In this document: positions 50,637 through 62,685 of the stretch, piece after piece
Numbering within the stretch: the first letter of the stretch is position 1
Layout: each line of letters opens with the position of its first letter
Assembly: GCF_019925205.1 (NCBI RefSeq)
Contig: NC_083560.1
Coordinates: 69,205,266 to 69,269,265, forward strand
DNA: 64,000 nucleotides
Source: Metopolophium dirhodum
Lineage: Eukaryota > Arthropoda > Insecta > Hemiptera > Aphididae
Reading direction: 5' to 3'
The notes under the pieces: model-generated
What the model was told of the DNA's origin: nothing
What the model saw: only the letters and a program-made list of their open reading frames with translations
Databases searched by the model: none
Made by a program: the position numbers and the translations under genes

Positions 50637-52858
50637 TCGAACGAATTTCGGACATTTTACCCCGACTGTTTTCGTTCTAGTAGGACATTTCCCCCGATAT
50701 ATTTCCCCCCCCCCCCCCACTTTAGATTCTGAGCGAAGCGATGAATGTATTGATTTTACAATGATGTGTGTTTTTTTTTTATTTTTATTTTTTTATTTTT
50801 ATTTTATTTTTATTTTTGTGTCTGTCATCACCTTTTAGGACAGTAAAAGTGCTTGGATTTTCTTCAATAGTAACTTTTCTGATAGGAAAATGAATCTAGT
50901 TGGTACTTTCGGGGGGGTTAAAAGTAAAAATTTCTCAGTAGTTTTCACAAGCGACGTAAAAAACAAAAGAAAAATAAAGAAAAAACGGGAATTTTTACGC
51001 AAAATCTGTTTTCGAGAAAATCGATTTTGATTTTTGGTGTAACTCTAAAATAAATGACCGTAGGGACATGAAATTTTGACTGAATGTTTATATTAGCATT
51101 TTCTAAACACCATAAAATTTACAAAATATTTTGACTCTTTTTGAGCTGTTTACGGCCATTGTCAGTTTTCAATTTTTTTAGTTTTTTTTTCTATAAATAT
51201 CAATAAAATTTTATCTGTTGAGTAAAAAAGCTTGAAAATTTAATAGAAGGCTTCTAGGTTATTGTTTCAAAGGCAGATGAAAAAAATTAAAAATCCTTAG
51301 TCACAGTTTTTATTTATAAGCATTCAAAGTTCAAATTTTGACAAAATACGGAAAAATCACGAAAATATTATTTTGAGTTGAGAAATATTAAAAATTTTTC
51401 TTTTTAAATCTAAGATTTGAAAATGTAATATAAGATTACTCATAAGTTTGTCTACCTCTATCAAAAAAAAAATGTCTAGAAGAAACTTAAATTAAATTTT
51501 TATGAGCGTCTGAAATTTATATTTTTACAACATTTCATATTTACTCCATTTTTCATGTAACAATTTTCTTATTTTATTGTAATTAAAAAACGAATGACTG
51601 TAGATACTTGAAAATTTCACTGAATGTTTATATTAGCATTTCCTATACACCATAAAATGTTGAAAATATTTTGACTCTTTTTGAGCTGTTTACGGACATT
51701 GTCAGTTTTCAATTTTTTTAGTTTTTTTTTCTATAAATATCAATAAATTTTTATTTGTTGGGTAAAAAAGCGTGAAAATTTAATATAAGGCTCCTGATAT
51801 ATTGTTCTAATAGCAGTTGAAAAATATTAAAAATACATAGGCACAATTTTTTTTTATAAGCATTTAAAGTTCAAATTTTGACAACATTTATCAAATTTAT
51901 AATTTATTAATTATTTTGTGGTTAAAAATTTATAAATATATAATAAATTTATAAATTTTTAACTTTTATGGCTAAGGATTGAAAATTTAAAACAAGGCTC
52001 CACGTAAATAGGTTATATATAAATTACTTTATTCACAATAATATCATGAAATATACTTGGAAAAATAATAGGCTGACTGACCGTTTTCGCTCAGAATCGT
52101 TTTTCTTATACGATGATATTATATCATTTAATTCAAATTTAACATCATCCATTACAGTGACCCACTTGTAACCTACTGTACAGCAGAGCGACATCCACTT
52201 ATCCACCTTTTTTTTTTAAGTTTTATATTTAATAATATTATTTTATTATTTAATATGAAATTTTTTTTTTGCCTATTTTCTAATATTTCTATAAATATAA
52301 TAAATTATAGATGTAAATTTTAGATCAACTGAACTACTTGAATCAAATTCAAAAGCAATTATTAAATTGTTAAATATCCAAACTGGTACATTTTAACAAA
52401 AAATAAATAAATAAGAACAAAGCCTAAAAAATATGTGTTTAGAAATGACAAATAATCAGTAATCAAATGTTTTTTACAAAATGTATCATTTTTATTTTTG
52501 GGCATTTTTATTGATTGTTAGTTATATAATATTTTATACTTATTTTTTTAAAAAATTTTATTGACCCAAGTAGTTGAGTGGATCAAACATAATATATATT
52601 TATAATCTAGTATATTTATGAAAATAAAAATAATGTTTGTATATTTTATATTTTATTTAAAAAAAATAATTTTATATTAAATAATGAATAATATTGTATA
52701 TTATTGTATATCAATATTATTAGTCAATAATAAACTTTAAAAAAAAGGGGGCAAAATATCCGCATCAAAAATATATCGAGGGGGGGACTTGTCCTACTAG
52801 AGTACTAGACCGAAAACAGTCAGGGTGGGGGGGAATGTCCATTTACCTAATCGAACGT
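50637..52858. mobile_element. 2.2-kb TIR element hosting a nested insertion
   Basis: The left end (TCGAACGAATTTCGGACATT, then CCCCGACTGTTTTCG, TCTAGTAGGACAT and CGATATATTTCCCCC) pairs with an inverted right end (AAATATATCGAGGGGGGGAC, GTCCTACTAGAG, CGAAAACAGTCAGGG, then CCTAATCGAACGTG). The arms are about 85 and 120 bases with mismatches. Between them lies an arm of the palindromic family (50722-52229) plus about 500 bases of AT-rich sequence. No coding sequence is seen. Confidence 0.7.
50722..52229. mobile_element. Left arm of the palindromic family, nested in another element
   Basis: Starts TTTAGATTCTGAGCGAAGCG after a C run, follows the left-arm order of 40131-41930, and reaches the centre motif CAGTGACCCACTTGTAACC. 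The second arm is absent. It may be a half-palindrome created by deletion. Confidence 0.78.
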
Positions 52859-53509
52859 GTCCCGACTGACTCACTGATACTGATCAACGTAGAGCCAAAA
52901 CAATGATAGCCTGAGGCTTATTGCAATTTCCACGGTACCTTTGTATTGCCATGTAAGTGTGCACCAAGAAAGTATTTTCAAATGCTGCTTGCTCAAGTAT
53001 TTTTGAGATGCAAGGTGATAAACAAACATTTTTAAGTTTTGAATACCTTTACACCGAGTATTAAATAACGAATTGAACAGGCATTTTAACGGGTGTACCG
53101 CGAGGTCATCTAGTTTTTTATAAGATATAAAATAAGACACAACATTTTTTCATAGCGTCAACCAGCATTTTTTGTCACGTTGGGAACCTATTGTAGGGCT
53201 ATAAGGTGGGGGGTCGCACTGAAAAAAATTAAAAATAGTAATTTTACAACCGTGGGCAGGTAATGAGTATATAATATATAATTTATACAATGTACCAATT
53301 GACTATTGTATCTACTATTGAATGAATAATGGGAAAACGACAAACGACAAAAATAATGAAAACATTCTCGGTTTTTGACGGATTTAGAACTATCAGAGAA
53401 CCATTTTTGTATGTAAACAATGATTATCACGGCAGACATCGTCCCGTGTACATATGCATTACAATAGGTGACGGAGACACTCGTATACATTTTGATATTG
53501 TTATAACTT
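52859..53509. other. Sequence upstream of the unrecognised gene
   Basis: No exon is proven here. A plus-strand open frame at 53329-53541 (MGKRQTTKIMKTFSVFDGFR...) could be an upstream exon, but I found no donor that keeps it in frame with the next exon. Confidence 0.4.
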
Positions 53510-54246
53510 ATGACAACGATATGTATTGTTACACTATACAGTCTGCAAGTATTGGAAGGAGAACATGTTACATTGTCATCGTTTTGGAACCGAGAAAACG
53601 GTCGTCGTGGATGGTGGGTAGCGGGCGGGGGTGGTTTCAATAGAATTAAATGCACCCGTCGGGACCCGATAAATACCTTTATGACCCCAAAGGGAACACC
53701 GTCACAATATAATGTCGCGTCCGGTCCATCGTCCATTATTGGTCGAGTGGGGCGCTACGAGTGCAATGGTGGAGTGTGTAAACCTGTGGCCGCATCGAAC
53801 AGGTGCGCCTCTATACCAACATTGTTAATCCCGACGCGTCCACGAAACGTCTATTAACACTGCACTGATGTTTGTCTCAGGGTCGGTGATGGCTTCGCTT
53901 CCAGTACGAGACCGATCGAAGGACTTTTCGACGCGTCCTACTTGCAAACTGTGATCGACAACAACGACGAAGATATAGTACCTAATTATATTCATCGGTA
54001 ATATTTTTATTGTCATTATTATTTCTCGCTGTGTTATCGGTGGGTAATGTACCTATATAATATACTTATTACTTATTACTATTGTACTGTTTCGCCGTTT
54101 TTCTATTTACACCGTTATGATCTGTACGACTGTACCTACTCGTGTGTATTGTGTATTTAGTTTATAGAGCTTATATTGCAACAGGGATGCTAAACAGATT
54201 CATAAACATAACGACACAGCACTAGATGGAACCCAGGCATGGAGAG
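53510..54246 (+). CDS. Unrecognised multi-exon protein, 5' and 3' ends uncertain
   Basis: Three plus-strand exons join in frame through two GT-AG introns. Exon A ends at 53802 (...GRYECNGGVCKPVAASN, codon AG|G). Exon B is 53881-53997 (VGDGFASSTRPIEGLFDASY, LQTVIDNNDEDIVPNYIH, codon CG|G). Exon C is 54185-54246 (DAKQIHKHNDTALDGTQAWR, then G| before GTAATA). Introns are 78 and 187 bases. Exon A starts either at an ATG at 53510 (MTTICIVTLYSLQVLEGEHV) or after an acceptor ending at 53541. The region is CpG-rich relative to its flanks. Two cysteines bracket GG in exon A, and a GWWVAGGGGF stretch is notable. I recognise no domain. The 3' part must lie beyond 54247 and was not found within the window. 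Confidence 0.6.
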
Positions 54247-57200
54247 GTAATACCAACAAACCCCCATCTTCATAACCACAATTTTCTTTCCCATTTATAG
54301 CAATAATAAATTAGAAATGGCAAAAAAAAATCGCTTTTATTATCAGCAGATATAATCATTTATCTCCAACTTAAAAAAGTTTGTATTAGTGCATTATATT
54401 ATTTGTTCAGATTTGTTTTATTTAAGTAAAAAAAATCTATTAGAAAAATTTATATCTCATAAATATTTAAGCGAGGGTTAAAAAATTATTGAGATAATGT
54501 TTATATAAGACGTTAAATGAATCACTTGTGCGTACCTAAGTCATCGCGATGAATATTTTAATTTTGGTGATAAACATCAGTATTTATTCAATTTAAGTCT
54601 TCGTATCACTAAAAATAAATAATATTCTCAACGAAAACGTATTTTTAATTTTTTTATTCTGGAATAGGTCTAACTGTACAGTAAATTTTGTGTTATTACC
54701 CGAGACTAAGCTTTAAATCATTAACCATTTGTATGATTTTGTGTCCATCGAATATTAATATCGAATATTGTTATTACTCATTTTATATATATCGCTAAAT
54801 ATGCATTTTTATAATTGATACAATTTAAATCTCAAATAATAAATACACATTGCCAATTCCAGCCGTAATCCCATAGGTACATGTGTACCACCCTTAATAT
54901 TATTTTCGTCATATATTTTCTTACAAATCACAAAACGAAATTCCTTATTCCTTTTGTATTTGCACCTGGCTGTATTGTCCGAAAGAAGCACATTAATTTT
55001 TATACAGTATAATATTATGTTTCTCTATAATGCATCTTTACTGTTATATATTATATAATATAAGTAGGTACATAAACTAGTATACATTTTATTTTTATTG
55101 TCTTAATTATACTAACGAGATTTTGGAAATTATAATTAAAAATAAAATGTATAGAGTAGAATAATAAGTACCGTAGCAGCTAGCAAATAGCAATAAGTTT
55201 TTAAAATTGTCATACTGATCCGTACATATTTATGAACTATTCAGTTACCATACTTTAATTGCACTTATACATGTCTTTCAATAAAATTAGTCAATAGCGT
55301 GTTATTCACGCTATTATAAAATCTATATTAAAAATTGCAGTTTAACAAACATTTAATATGAATTGTAAATTCACACATTATAATAACATTAATAAATTAT
55401 TGGAATACATTTTTTTACACAAACCGAATAAACGTGCGTCGAAAATTGTGCGTCACACATCCATATGTAAAAGCAATATATATACTAGTGTGAATAGGTG
55501 AGACAATGATACTTCCATAGTACTCTCCGTAGGCTACACATATATGATAAAAGTGTATGTATGATAATATGTGGTATATCCTTTAGGCCTTAGGAGTATT
55601 CGATTACGGCTGTGTTTTCTGCCAAAATATATCTAATAATATGCCAATTGTATAGACTATCATAATAATTAGATAAAACTTCAGAAAACATATTTTCGTC
55701 ACAAAGTTTACTTGAACAAAACTTTCCACTTATTTGATTTTTAACTCTCAAACCCTTCTACATTTAGAATTGTAATAGTTTTAAAGTTTTAATAATATTA
55801 AACTTCAACAATTAATTTAAAAATGTAAGAAAGTCGTTTTCAAGGTTAGATGATGACGAATTTAAATTCGACTTCAGAAATCATATTGGGCTACTATAGG
55901 TTAGTCAATACAATTAGAAAAAATATTAATAGTTTAAAAAAAAAAAAATCATGATAAAACAAATTCATTTATCGCACAAAATGCCCTTTTCCTTTAAATA
56001 ACCTCTATAATCACACTAACCCAGTAACTCACATACTAATCATTTACTATATAACCACTCACATCCACGCGACCATGCCACGTACTAGTTATACTAATAA
56101 TACTAATATTAGTAATTGCCATACAATATCCCATACTCAACTCCACAAAAATGGCCATTATCCAATCCCCTTAAATTAAATTATTTATTATACAATTTAA
56201 TGACAGGCTACACTGTAGTCGATAAAACGATACCTTTTAGAAATCATGAATACCTATTATAATAATAGGTAGATAATAACAATCGTCATTCGCTGTAGTC
56301 TGTAACCAACAGACGCGAATATACAATATTAGGTACCTATATAAGTGGTTCTAAACATTTGGCACAAAATTACAAAAATAATTTACATACCTACATAGTA
56401 TATAATAAATAATTTACAATTTTTTTTAAGTGTGTATTTCAATTTTTCGTCTTTGGATAACAAGGGTCGAGACCACATAATATTATATGGTGTACCGTGT
56501 ACGACATGATTGCATGACCTATTGACCTGTCAACATCTTATCTGTGCATACGTAGAATAAAATAAAATTTAGCCAAATAATAATACTCTTGTATGGATAA
56601 ATATATAATAATAAAGATATTTTTTTATATCGATATTATTCGATGATTAATACGAATCAGCCTAGATTATATTTAAATATTATCTAAAGGTTTTATTCAT
56701 CGTAAAATGTTAGTGTATGGTTATTGACCTTTAAACTTCTAGGGTCTCAAAGATTCAAAACATTTCCGGTACAATACAGATTACACACTGTTGAATGTTA
56801 AACTACAATATTGTAGTAATAGTAAATAAGTTTTAGTATTATGTATAAACTAAATACTAATATGGAGGAATCGTTATTACTTATTCCTCATAAATTGTAC
56901 ATTATCAATATACGATAACGCTTTTAAGCATAACATAAACTGAATTAAAGTAAATAAATGATACTTATAATACGATAAGTAGTTATTACTACATTTTCAA
57001 CGCATGTGTAACCACTCAGAATGAAGTTTAAAAATAATAAACATTTAACTATATTTTTATCTGAAAAAAGAAGATTCTCACAGGCCGCATCGAACTCGGA
57101 TTTTTATATTTTATTTCAAATAATGGTATAATATAATTTGTAAAAAAAGCTTAAAATTGTGTTATTTTTAAGTCATATTATAAAGTTTGAGATTAAAATA

Positions 57201-57429
57201 TTGAAAAACGGAGTTCGATGCAGCCTGTAGAATATTACCCTCCATTAGTTAAAAAAAATTATCCACTTTGGTTGATTTTGTAGCACAGGATTTTTATTCC
57301 CGTAAAGCGTATTTTTGTGTACAAAATTACATTGGCACCGGGTGCCTTAAATTAATAACATTTATTTTGTCAGTTTCTATCGATTTAATACATATAAAAC
57401 AACTAGATAGCGGACTGCATAGGGACGTT
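54247..57429. other. Probable long intron or intergenic stretch after the unrecognised gene
   Basis: AT-rich; no exon with the right phase (two bases needed to complete the split glycine codon) was found by eye. It contains the small inverted repeat at 57073-57234. Otherwise I see nothing supportable. Confidence 0.5.
57073..57234. repeat. About 160-bp inverted-repeat MITE
   Basis: ATTCTCACAGGCCGCATCGA with ACTC on the left pairs with GAGTTCGATGCAGCCTGTAG and AAT on the right. Target duplication not resolved. Too short to code. Confidence 0.65.
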
Positions 57430-58300
57430 CAGGGCCGGTCTTAAGGGACTATGCGCCCTGGGAAAGGAAAAATTAATGTGTCCTCTGTATTTCAGGTTAA
57501 GTATTTTTTACTCAGAAGTCATAGAAAAAACAAATCGTTTTAATTAATTTGTATTTCTGAATGCTGAAATAAATTTAAAGTAAAGTCATTTTTATAATAA
57601 TAAGTATATAGGTATATAATAGGTTTGTTTTAATGTTTATATTTAAATAATCTTCATATTTTTAGTGGTACTTTTCGTGCTTTAATCTCTGCAAATTCAT
57701 TTACCAATGTAGTCTACTCGATATTGACCGCAATATCAGTTTCAATGAATAAGACTGCAAGTGATGACAATCTTTCATCATCCATAGATTTGACCTTTAA
57801 TATGTCTTAATTAGCTTAAGTTTCAAAAAACTACGTTTACCAGATGCAACTGTATGTAACAGGTGTTGTAAAAGAATCCTGAGTGCGATCCACACATTTG
57901 AACAAATTTCTTTCTGTATCAATATATCCAGTATATACTGTAAGACCTCTTTAGGAGCCTTAGGTATATTCTACTGGTAAAATGTGTCTAAGATGTATTC
58001 ACTCATTTGCAAGGTCTAAACCATTAAGATCTGATAATGTTAAATAAAGATCCATGCAGTATGTAAGAAGTTCTATTTTTTCTGGTAACTTATCAAATTT
58101 ATATAAAAATCCCCAAATACTTTTGTGGGATTCCATTTGTCCAAAACGGTCTTCAATGACAACCAGAGCTGTATCAAGAAGCGAATAAAAAAATTATCGT
58201 TTAAATATCTTTTCAGGATCACTTTGCTCTTCCTGTTGGCTTTCGTAATCAAACTGTATTTTCTTTTTCTCGATCGAGATATGATAATATGCAAATAATA
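57430..58300 (-). pseudogene. Decayed hAT transposase (zinc-finger MYM-type-1-like)
   Basis: The plus-strand sequence opens with a hAT-type terminus, CAGGGCCGGTCTTAAGGG. On the minus strand 58180-58010 reads DTALVVIEDRFGQMESHKSI, then WGFLYKFDKLPEKIELLTYC and LTLSDLNGLDLANE. From 57905 to 57800 it reads ALRILLQHLLHTVASGKRSF, then LKLKLIKTY. The latter is the hAT dimerisation motif (usually LP-TVASGERSFSKLKLIK). Frames are broken by stops and indels. The other end of the element is not clear. Confidence 0.72.
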
Positions 58301-58463
58301 TTAGTTTAATTACCGGCTACCTATTATTAATAATACCAATATAAATAAAATATAAAATATCCTAGACTAGTAAATCATACAGCAAATATTATAATTTATT
58401 TTGTACAAATTATGAAAATTCCTATAGTTATTATAATTACTTATTACTATGTAATGTAAATTT

Positions 58464-58771
58464 AATAGTATATTGTGTGGCAAGGGCGGGAAGTGAGCTA
58501 TTTCAGTCGCGGGCGACGTGTGTGGCACGGGCTACAGGCGAGGGCCGCATTTCGCCCAAGACTGTAATTGCCTTCCCGCACGAGCCACACATGCTATTTT
58601 TTGTCACGCCTCTGCATTCATCGATCACGGCTAAGGTAATGCAGGGATCTATGCAACAAATAGACTATAATTATACAACAACAATATTTCATGAAAAAAA
58701 AACGATTTAGTTTTATTTATTTTAAGCGTCACGCATATGGAGGTTATAATATGATTATAAGATGTAACCAA
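58464..58771. repeat. GC-rich dispersed repeat, copy B
   Basis: Matches 20355-20662 almost base for base in the same orientation, with the same inverted-repeat head (GTGTGGC..GGGCGGGAAG against CTTCCCGCACGAGCCACAC) and the same tail (GAGGTTATAATATGATTATA). The high similarity over 38 kb points to a recently active family. Confidence 0.8.
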
Positions 58772-60007
58772 AAGTTTATGTCTTGTAAGGACCGACGACC
58801 GTGGTATAGATTTCAGTATCTGTTTGTGCAGGATATTTGTTAGGATTTCCAGTTTACCGCCCGCTGGACGGAAAAAGGACGCTTGCCAACTGCAACGTTT
58901 CAACCGCTATTGAAAACCAAATTTTTGGTGCAGGCGTGACAAAAAATTTTATTAAAAATATTCTAGTTGATTTTAATATTGCTTGCACTGTTCAATTAAA
59001 ATATGCCTGATATATGTTTTCAAACAAAATATGACGACGTCGATCAGTTAATAAATGTTTATGAGAATTTTAAGATGTACAAACAGTTTACCATTTTAAA
59101 ATACACATAACTCGCTTTAAAATTAAAATATAATAAAAAGCCTATGTCATTGTCTAGATTATTATCTATAATAATATTGCCTTTAAATTTTTTTTAATTG
59201 CTTTCCCGCACGAGCCACACATACTATTTTTTGTCACGCCTCTGCGTTCGTTGAACGCGCCATCACGGCAAAGTTAATTCAGTCTAGAATCTATGCAATA
59301 ACCAGACTTTCATTGTTTTCGTAGACTATTCTACGAAAACAATATTTCATGAAAGAAACGATTTGTTTTTATTTATTTTAAGCGTCATGCATGGAGGTTA
59401 TAATATGAATATAAGATGTAACCAAAAGTTTATGTTTTGTAAGGATCGTAATATAGATCCCCATTGGCACAAGACATTAATTATCTAAATTGTTCATATA
59501 TGTTTGCTAAACAGTTTAAGTTTACACATTATACAATTTTTTTTCAATTGTATGTACTGATGCAAAAAGAATATTATGAAGTGTTCGCCGTTGTGGATTG
59601 GGAGTTGAGCGTTGAAATGAGTAAATAATAACACGGTAATATAGTTACTATTAAAATTACACTGGGTTTATTGAAAACTAATGCCTATCTGTAAACCATT
59701 ATTAATAAAAGAGTTTCTAGACAAATTTACTAAATTTTGCTTAATACTGCACTCCTAGCCTTGTCACGTCCGCGAGAACCCGCCAGTCGCTGTCAGTGTG
59801 CTGAAACAGAATTCCAGGGCGCCCACGGTCACGAAGGCGATGCATACACATTATAATATCTTATACATACTAATCATATATTATGATATACCCGTTAAAT
59901 AATTATACCATATGTAGTTAAAATATATTTTTCTAAAATTATTAAGATGTCATTAATTGATATTTTTTGCCCAAGGTATCCAATATCCATACATGTAAAC
60001 ATACAAA
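58772..60007. other. Repeat-derived stretch upstream of the Rag-like gene
   Basis: Holds a third, more diverged copy of the GC-rich repeat at about 59198-59434 (TTTCCCGCACGAGCCACACA and GGAGGTTATAATATGAATAT). A GC-richer patch at 59750-59850 (TCACGTCCGCGAGAACCCGC, CAGGGCGCCCACGGTCACG) of unknown origin could be 5' UTR or promoter of the next gene. No coding sequence is supported. Confidence 0.5.
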
Positions 60008-62685
60008 ATGGAAGCTTTCGAGGGCGCAGCAGTTGAGTACACATCAGATGGTGAGATATCTGAACAAATGTCAGCCACAGTTAAACATTCATTAAGTAAA
60101 TTAGGAAAACGAAAAATAAACGTGAGTATATATTTTTATATTATTTATAGTTTATGATTATTTGAATTTTGAATTACCATTACAATTATTTTAATGGTTT
60201 TGATATTTCAATATTAAATATTATGTAGGTATATACCCTGTATATCCCACTGATAGCGGGATTTCATTTCTAGGAGGAAGAACTACATAAATACTGTTAC
60301 TATATAAATGCAATAACACTACGGCTATATTATAATTAGGGCTGGGATTTTAATGTCCTTAAAAATCGTGAATCATGACCCTAACAAAATGCAAAAATGA
60401 CTTCAACAAATCAAAAAATGCATTAAAAAAATGTCTTTAAAATTTATTTAAAAAAGCTTAAAATTTTAAAAAATTACATTACATATACATAAATGTTTTA
60501 TTTTACTTCGTGTCTTCATATATTAATAAATAAAAAATTATTCTTTATTGTTACACTGAATCACGAGAGCGTACTACAGGTTTTCAAATAGAAATGCCCT
60601 CCTGTTGTCCGTCAATAAGTTTTTGTAGATAGAAAAGCTCCTTTCTACATTTACTGAAGCTATAGGTGAGTATTTAAAGTTAGATAACTCGCTGTACGAT
60701 CACCCGGAAATTCATTTTGTGCACCTACTTGTCCGTAGTTAGCTTTTGATAAACGATTTTTCCAATTTCATTTGGCGCTTTTTGAATTTCATCTTTAATT
60801 TTATTAACAATGTTAATGGATTCAATCAAAGATAATCCAGAAGTTTCTTATTGAATAATAAATGTTGCCAAAGTACTAAAATTTGCCTAAGTATATATAT
60901 TAAATAATATAAATCTATAATCTATAATCTTTAATTTTAAATTCAAAAACATCAAAAATGACTTAAAAACCCCTAAAATGCACTAAAAAATGTCAAAAAT
61001 TACCTAAAAACTAAAAAATTCCAAAAAATGCAAAAATAAACTTTCTTATTCTCATTAAAAAGTACATAAAACAAATTTGTGACAAGACGAGCATCGCACA
61101 GTAATCTTTGGAAAACAATGCAAAGTGCATCGAAATCCCAGTCCTAATTATAATATTTAAAAGAAAGAATAGTATTTATGAGTTTATGTCGTTATTTGTA
61201 TCCAATATTGACTACTTGAGTCGAGTGAAATACATACCATAATACCTACCATACAACTAGCACGACTTATGTTACGACTTATGCTTTTAAGTTATAGCAG
61301 TGATTGGAAAGTTTCTTTAAAAAAGGGATTAGTTCACATTCGCGTTCACTTTGTTAAAAAGGAACTATAAATCGTTTCTCATTCCGGACTTTTCTCGTTA
61401 ATAAATAAAGAATAATTTCGTTCATTCATCAATAGTTTTAAAATAGTTTTAATATCATTTGTAGGTAGCAATAAATTGTTTAATTATGTACCTAGTTATT
61501 TTGTTTTTAAAATGTTTAACACTATTTTAAATAACGATAAACCCAAAACTTGTCTAACGTTGTAGTTGTAAATAACGATAAACGCAAAACGTGGATAACG
61601 TTTTAATTCTGTATAACAATAAACGCAAAACGTGGATAACGTTTTAATTCTATATAACAATAAACGCAAATCGTGGATAACGTTTTAATTCTGAATAACG
61701 ATAAATGCAAAAGTAGAATAACGTTTTAATTTTAAATAACGATAAACGCAAACATTTTGTAACGTTTTAATTGTAAATAACATAAAACGGAATTTTTTTC
61801 AAATGCAAGCCCTGGGTTTAATATAATAGCTCATTTTATCAACTATTTATTTATTTATTTATTTATTTGTGTAAATATTAGTTTTAGGATTTTTGATAAA
61901 CTAGTACCTACTTCCAGATACTACTCACAACTGTACTTGAAAATCTAGTATTTATAATATTTACTTTGTATTTAGTATTTTGTGTGTGAAAAAATGTCTA
62001 TATCCCCTCCTCCCTCTAAGACATATTCCTAATAACGCCACTGATTTCCGAAAGGGTTCACGGGAGCTTGGAACAACAAACTCATATCCAATATTTTAAT
62101 CAATTTTTACAACACCCCTCCCCCAGCCATCAATAAAAACCCCGTGAGTACTGGCCACTGTTAGACTGCTATGTACCTACACACGACAAAACGTGGACTT
62201 CGTGTACCAATGTATCATGTCTGTGTTGTCATGTTGAAAACTTTTATTTTGAATGTATCTTGTTATTCGGTTTGTCTTAGTTCTATACATGTAATAGATT
62301 CATCCAAAAATTGTATGTCGGCAACCTAGAATCGCCACAGCAAATACAAATAAAAATTGTCTTTTTAATTTCTTATTATTATTTTGAAATTGTTACCTTG
62401 TCTCTTGACTCTTGAGATTTGTTTGATGATGTTTTTATTAAATTTGATTTAACAGATTTTGTTAATGGGTCGGGGCAGTTCCGGAAAAACTAGCATGCGG
62501 TCCATCATTTTTCAAAACTGTGAACCCGAAGACACCAAAAGATTATGTGCAACAAGTAATATTATTACTGATGAATTTTTTAATAATCATTAACTAATAA
62601 TAATTAACACATTTTTAGATCAAGTTGAAACGACACACGTTCAATCCCTCGAAAATATACTGCTGAACATTAAGGATTGCGGAGG
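60008..62685 (+). CDS. Divergent Rag-type small GTPase (RagA/B class), 5' three exons
   Basis: Rag GTPases form heterodimers on the lysosome that report amino acids to TORC1. Exons: 60008-60121, 62456-62555 and 62619-62685, joined in frame by GT-AG introns. Exon 1 encodes an acidic N-terminal extension (MEAFEGAAVEYTSDGEISEQ...) longer than usual for RagA. Exon 2 gives ILLMGRGSSGKTSMRSIIF, with the P-loop GRGSSGKT and the SMRSIIF signature of RagA/B (RagC/D has SSIQKVVF). It continues EPEDTKRLCAT, the switch I region. Exon 3 encodes VETTHVQSLENILLNIKDCG, where switch II normally reads WDCGGQD. The tryptophan is replaced by lysine. The next exon must supply one base to finish the second glycine, but no matching exon is seen up to 64000. 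It may be a lineage-specific paralogue or a decaying copy. Confidence 0.75.
60337..61146 (-). mobile_element. 810-bp hAT element with transposase remnant in the Rag-like gene's first intron
   Basis: The ends TAGGGCTGGGATTT and AAATCCCAGTCCTA are inverted repeats. ATTATAAT flanks both sides exactly (60329-60336 and 61147-61154). On the minus strand about 60690-60580 reads FKYSPIASVNVERSFSIYKN, then LLTDNRRAFLFENL and a stop. This is the C-terminal dimerisation motif of hAT transposases (S..VERSFS.YK..L.DRR..L...NL). The N-terminal part and catalytic core are deleted, so it is an internally deleted derivative. Confidence 0.9.
61531..61790. repeat. 41-bp minisatellite, about six copies
   Basis: The unit TAACAATAAACGCAAAACGT followed by GGATAACGTTTTAATTCTA repeats with a 41-base spacing (starts at about 61573, 61614 and 61655). 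The inner copies are nearly identical and the outer ones diverged. It lies in intron 1 of the Rag-like gene. Confidence 0.88.
61841..61868. repeat. (ATTT)n microsatellite
   Basis: Six to seven ATTT units in a row, just after the minisatellite. Confidence 0.85.

Noticed and set aside
53188..53736. 182-codon minus-strand open frame, the longest in the window
   Set aside because: It lies opposite the plus-strand exon whose splicing is in frame. Its sequence is low in complexity and shows no domain, so I treat it as a shadow.
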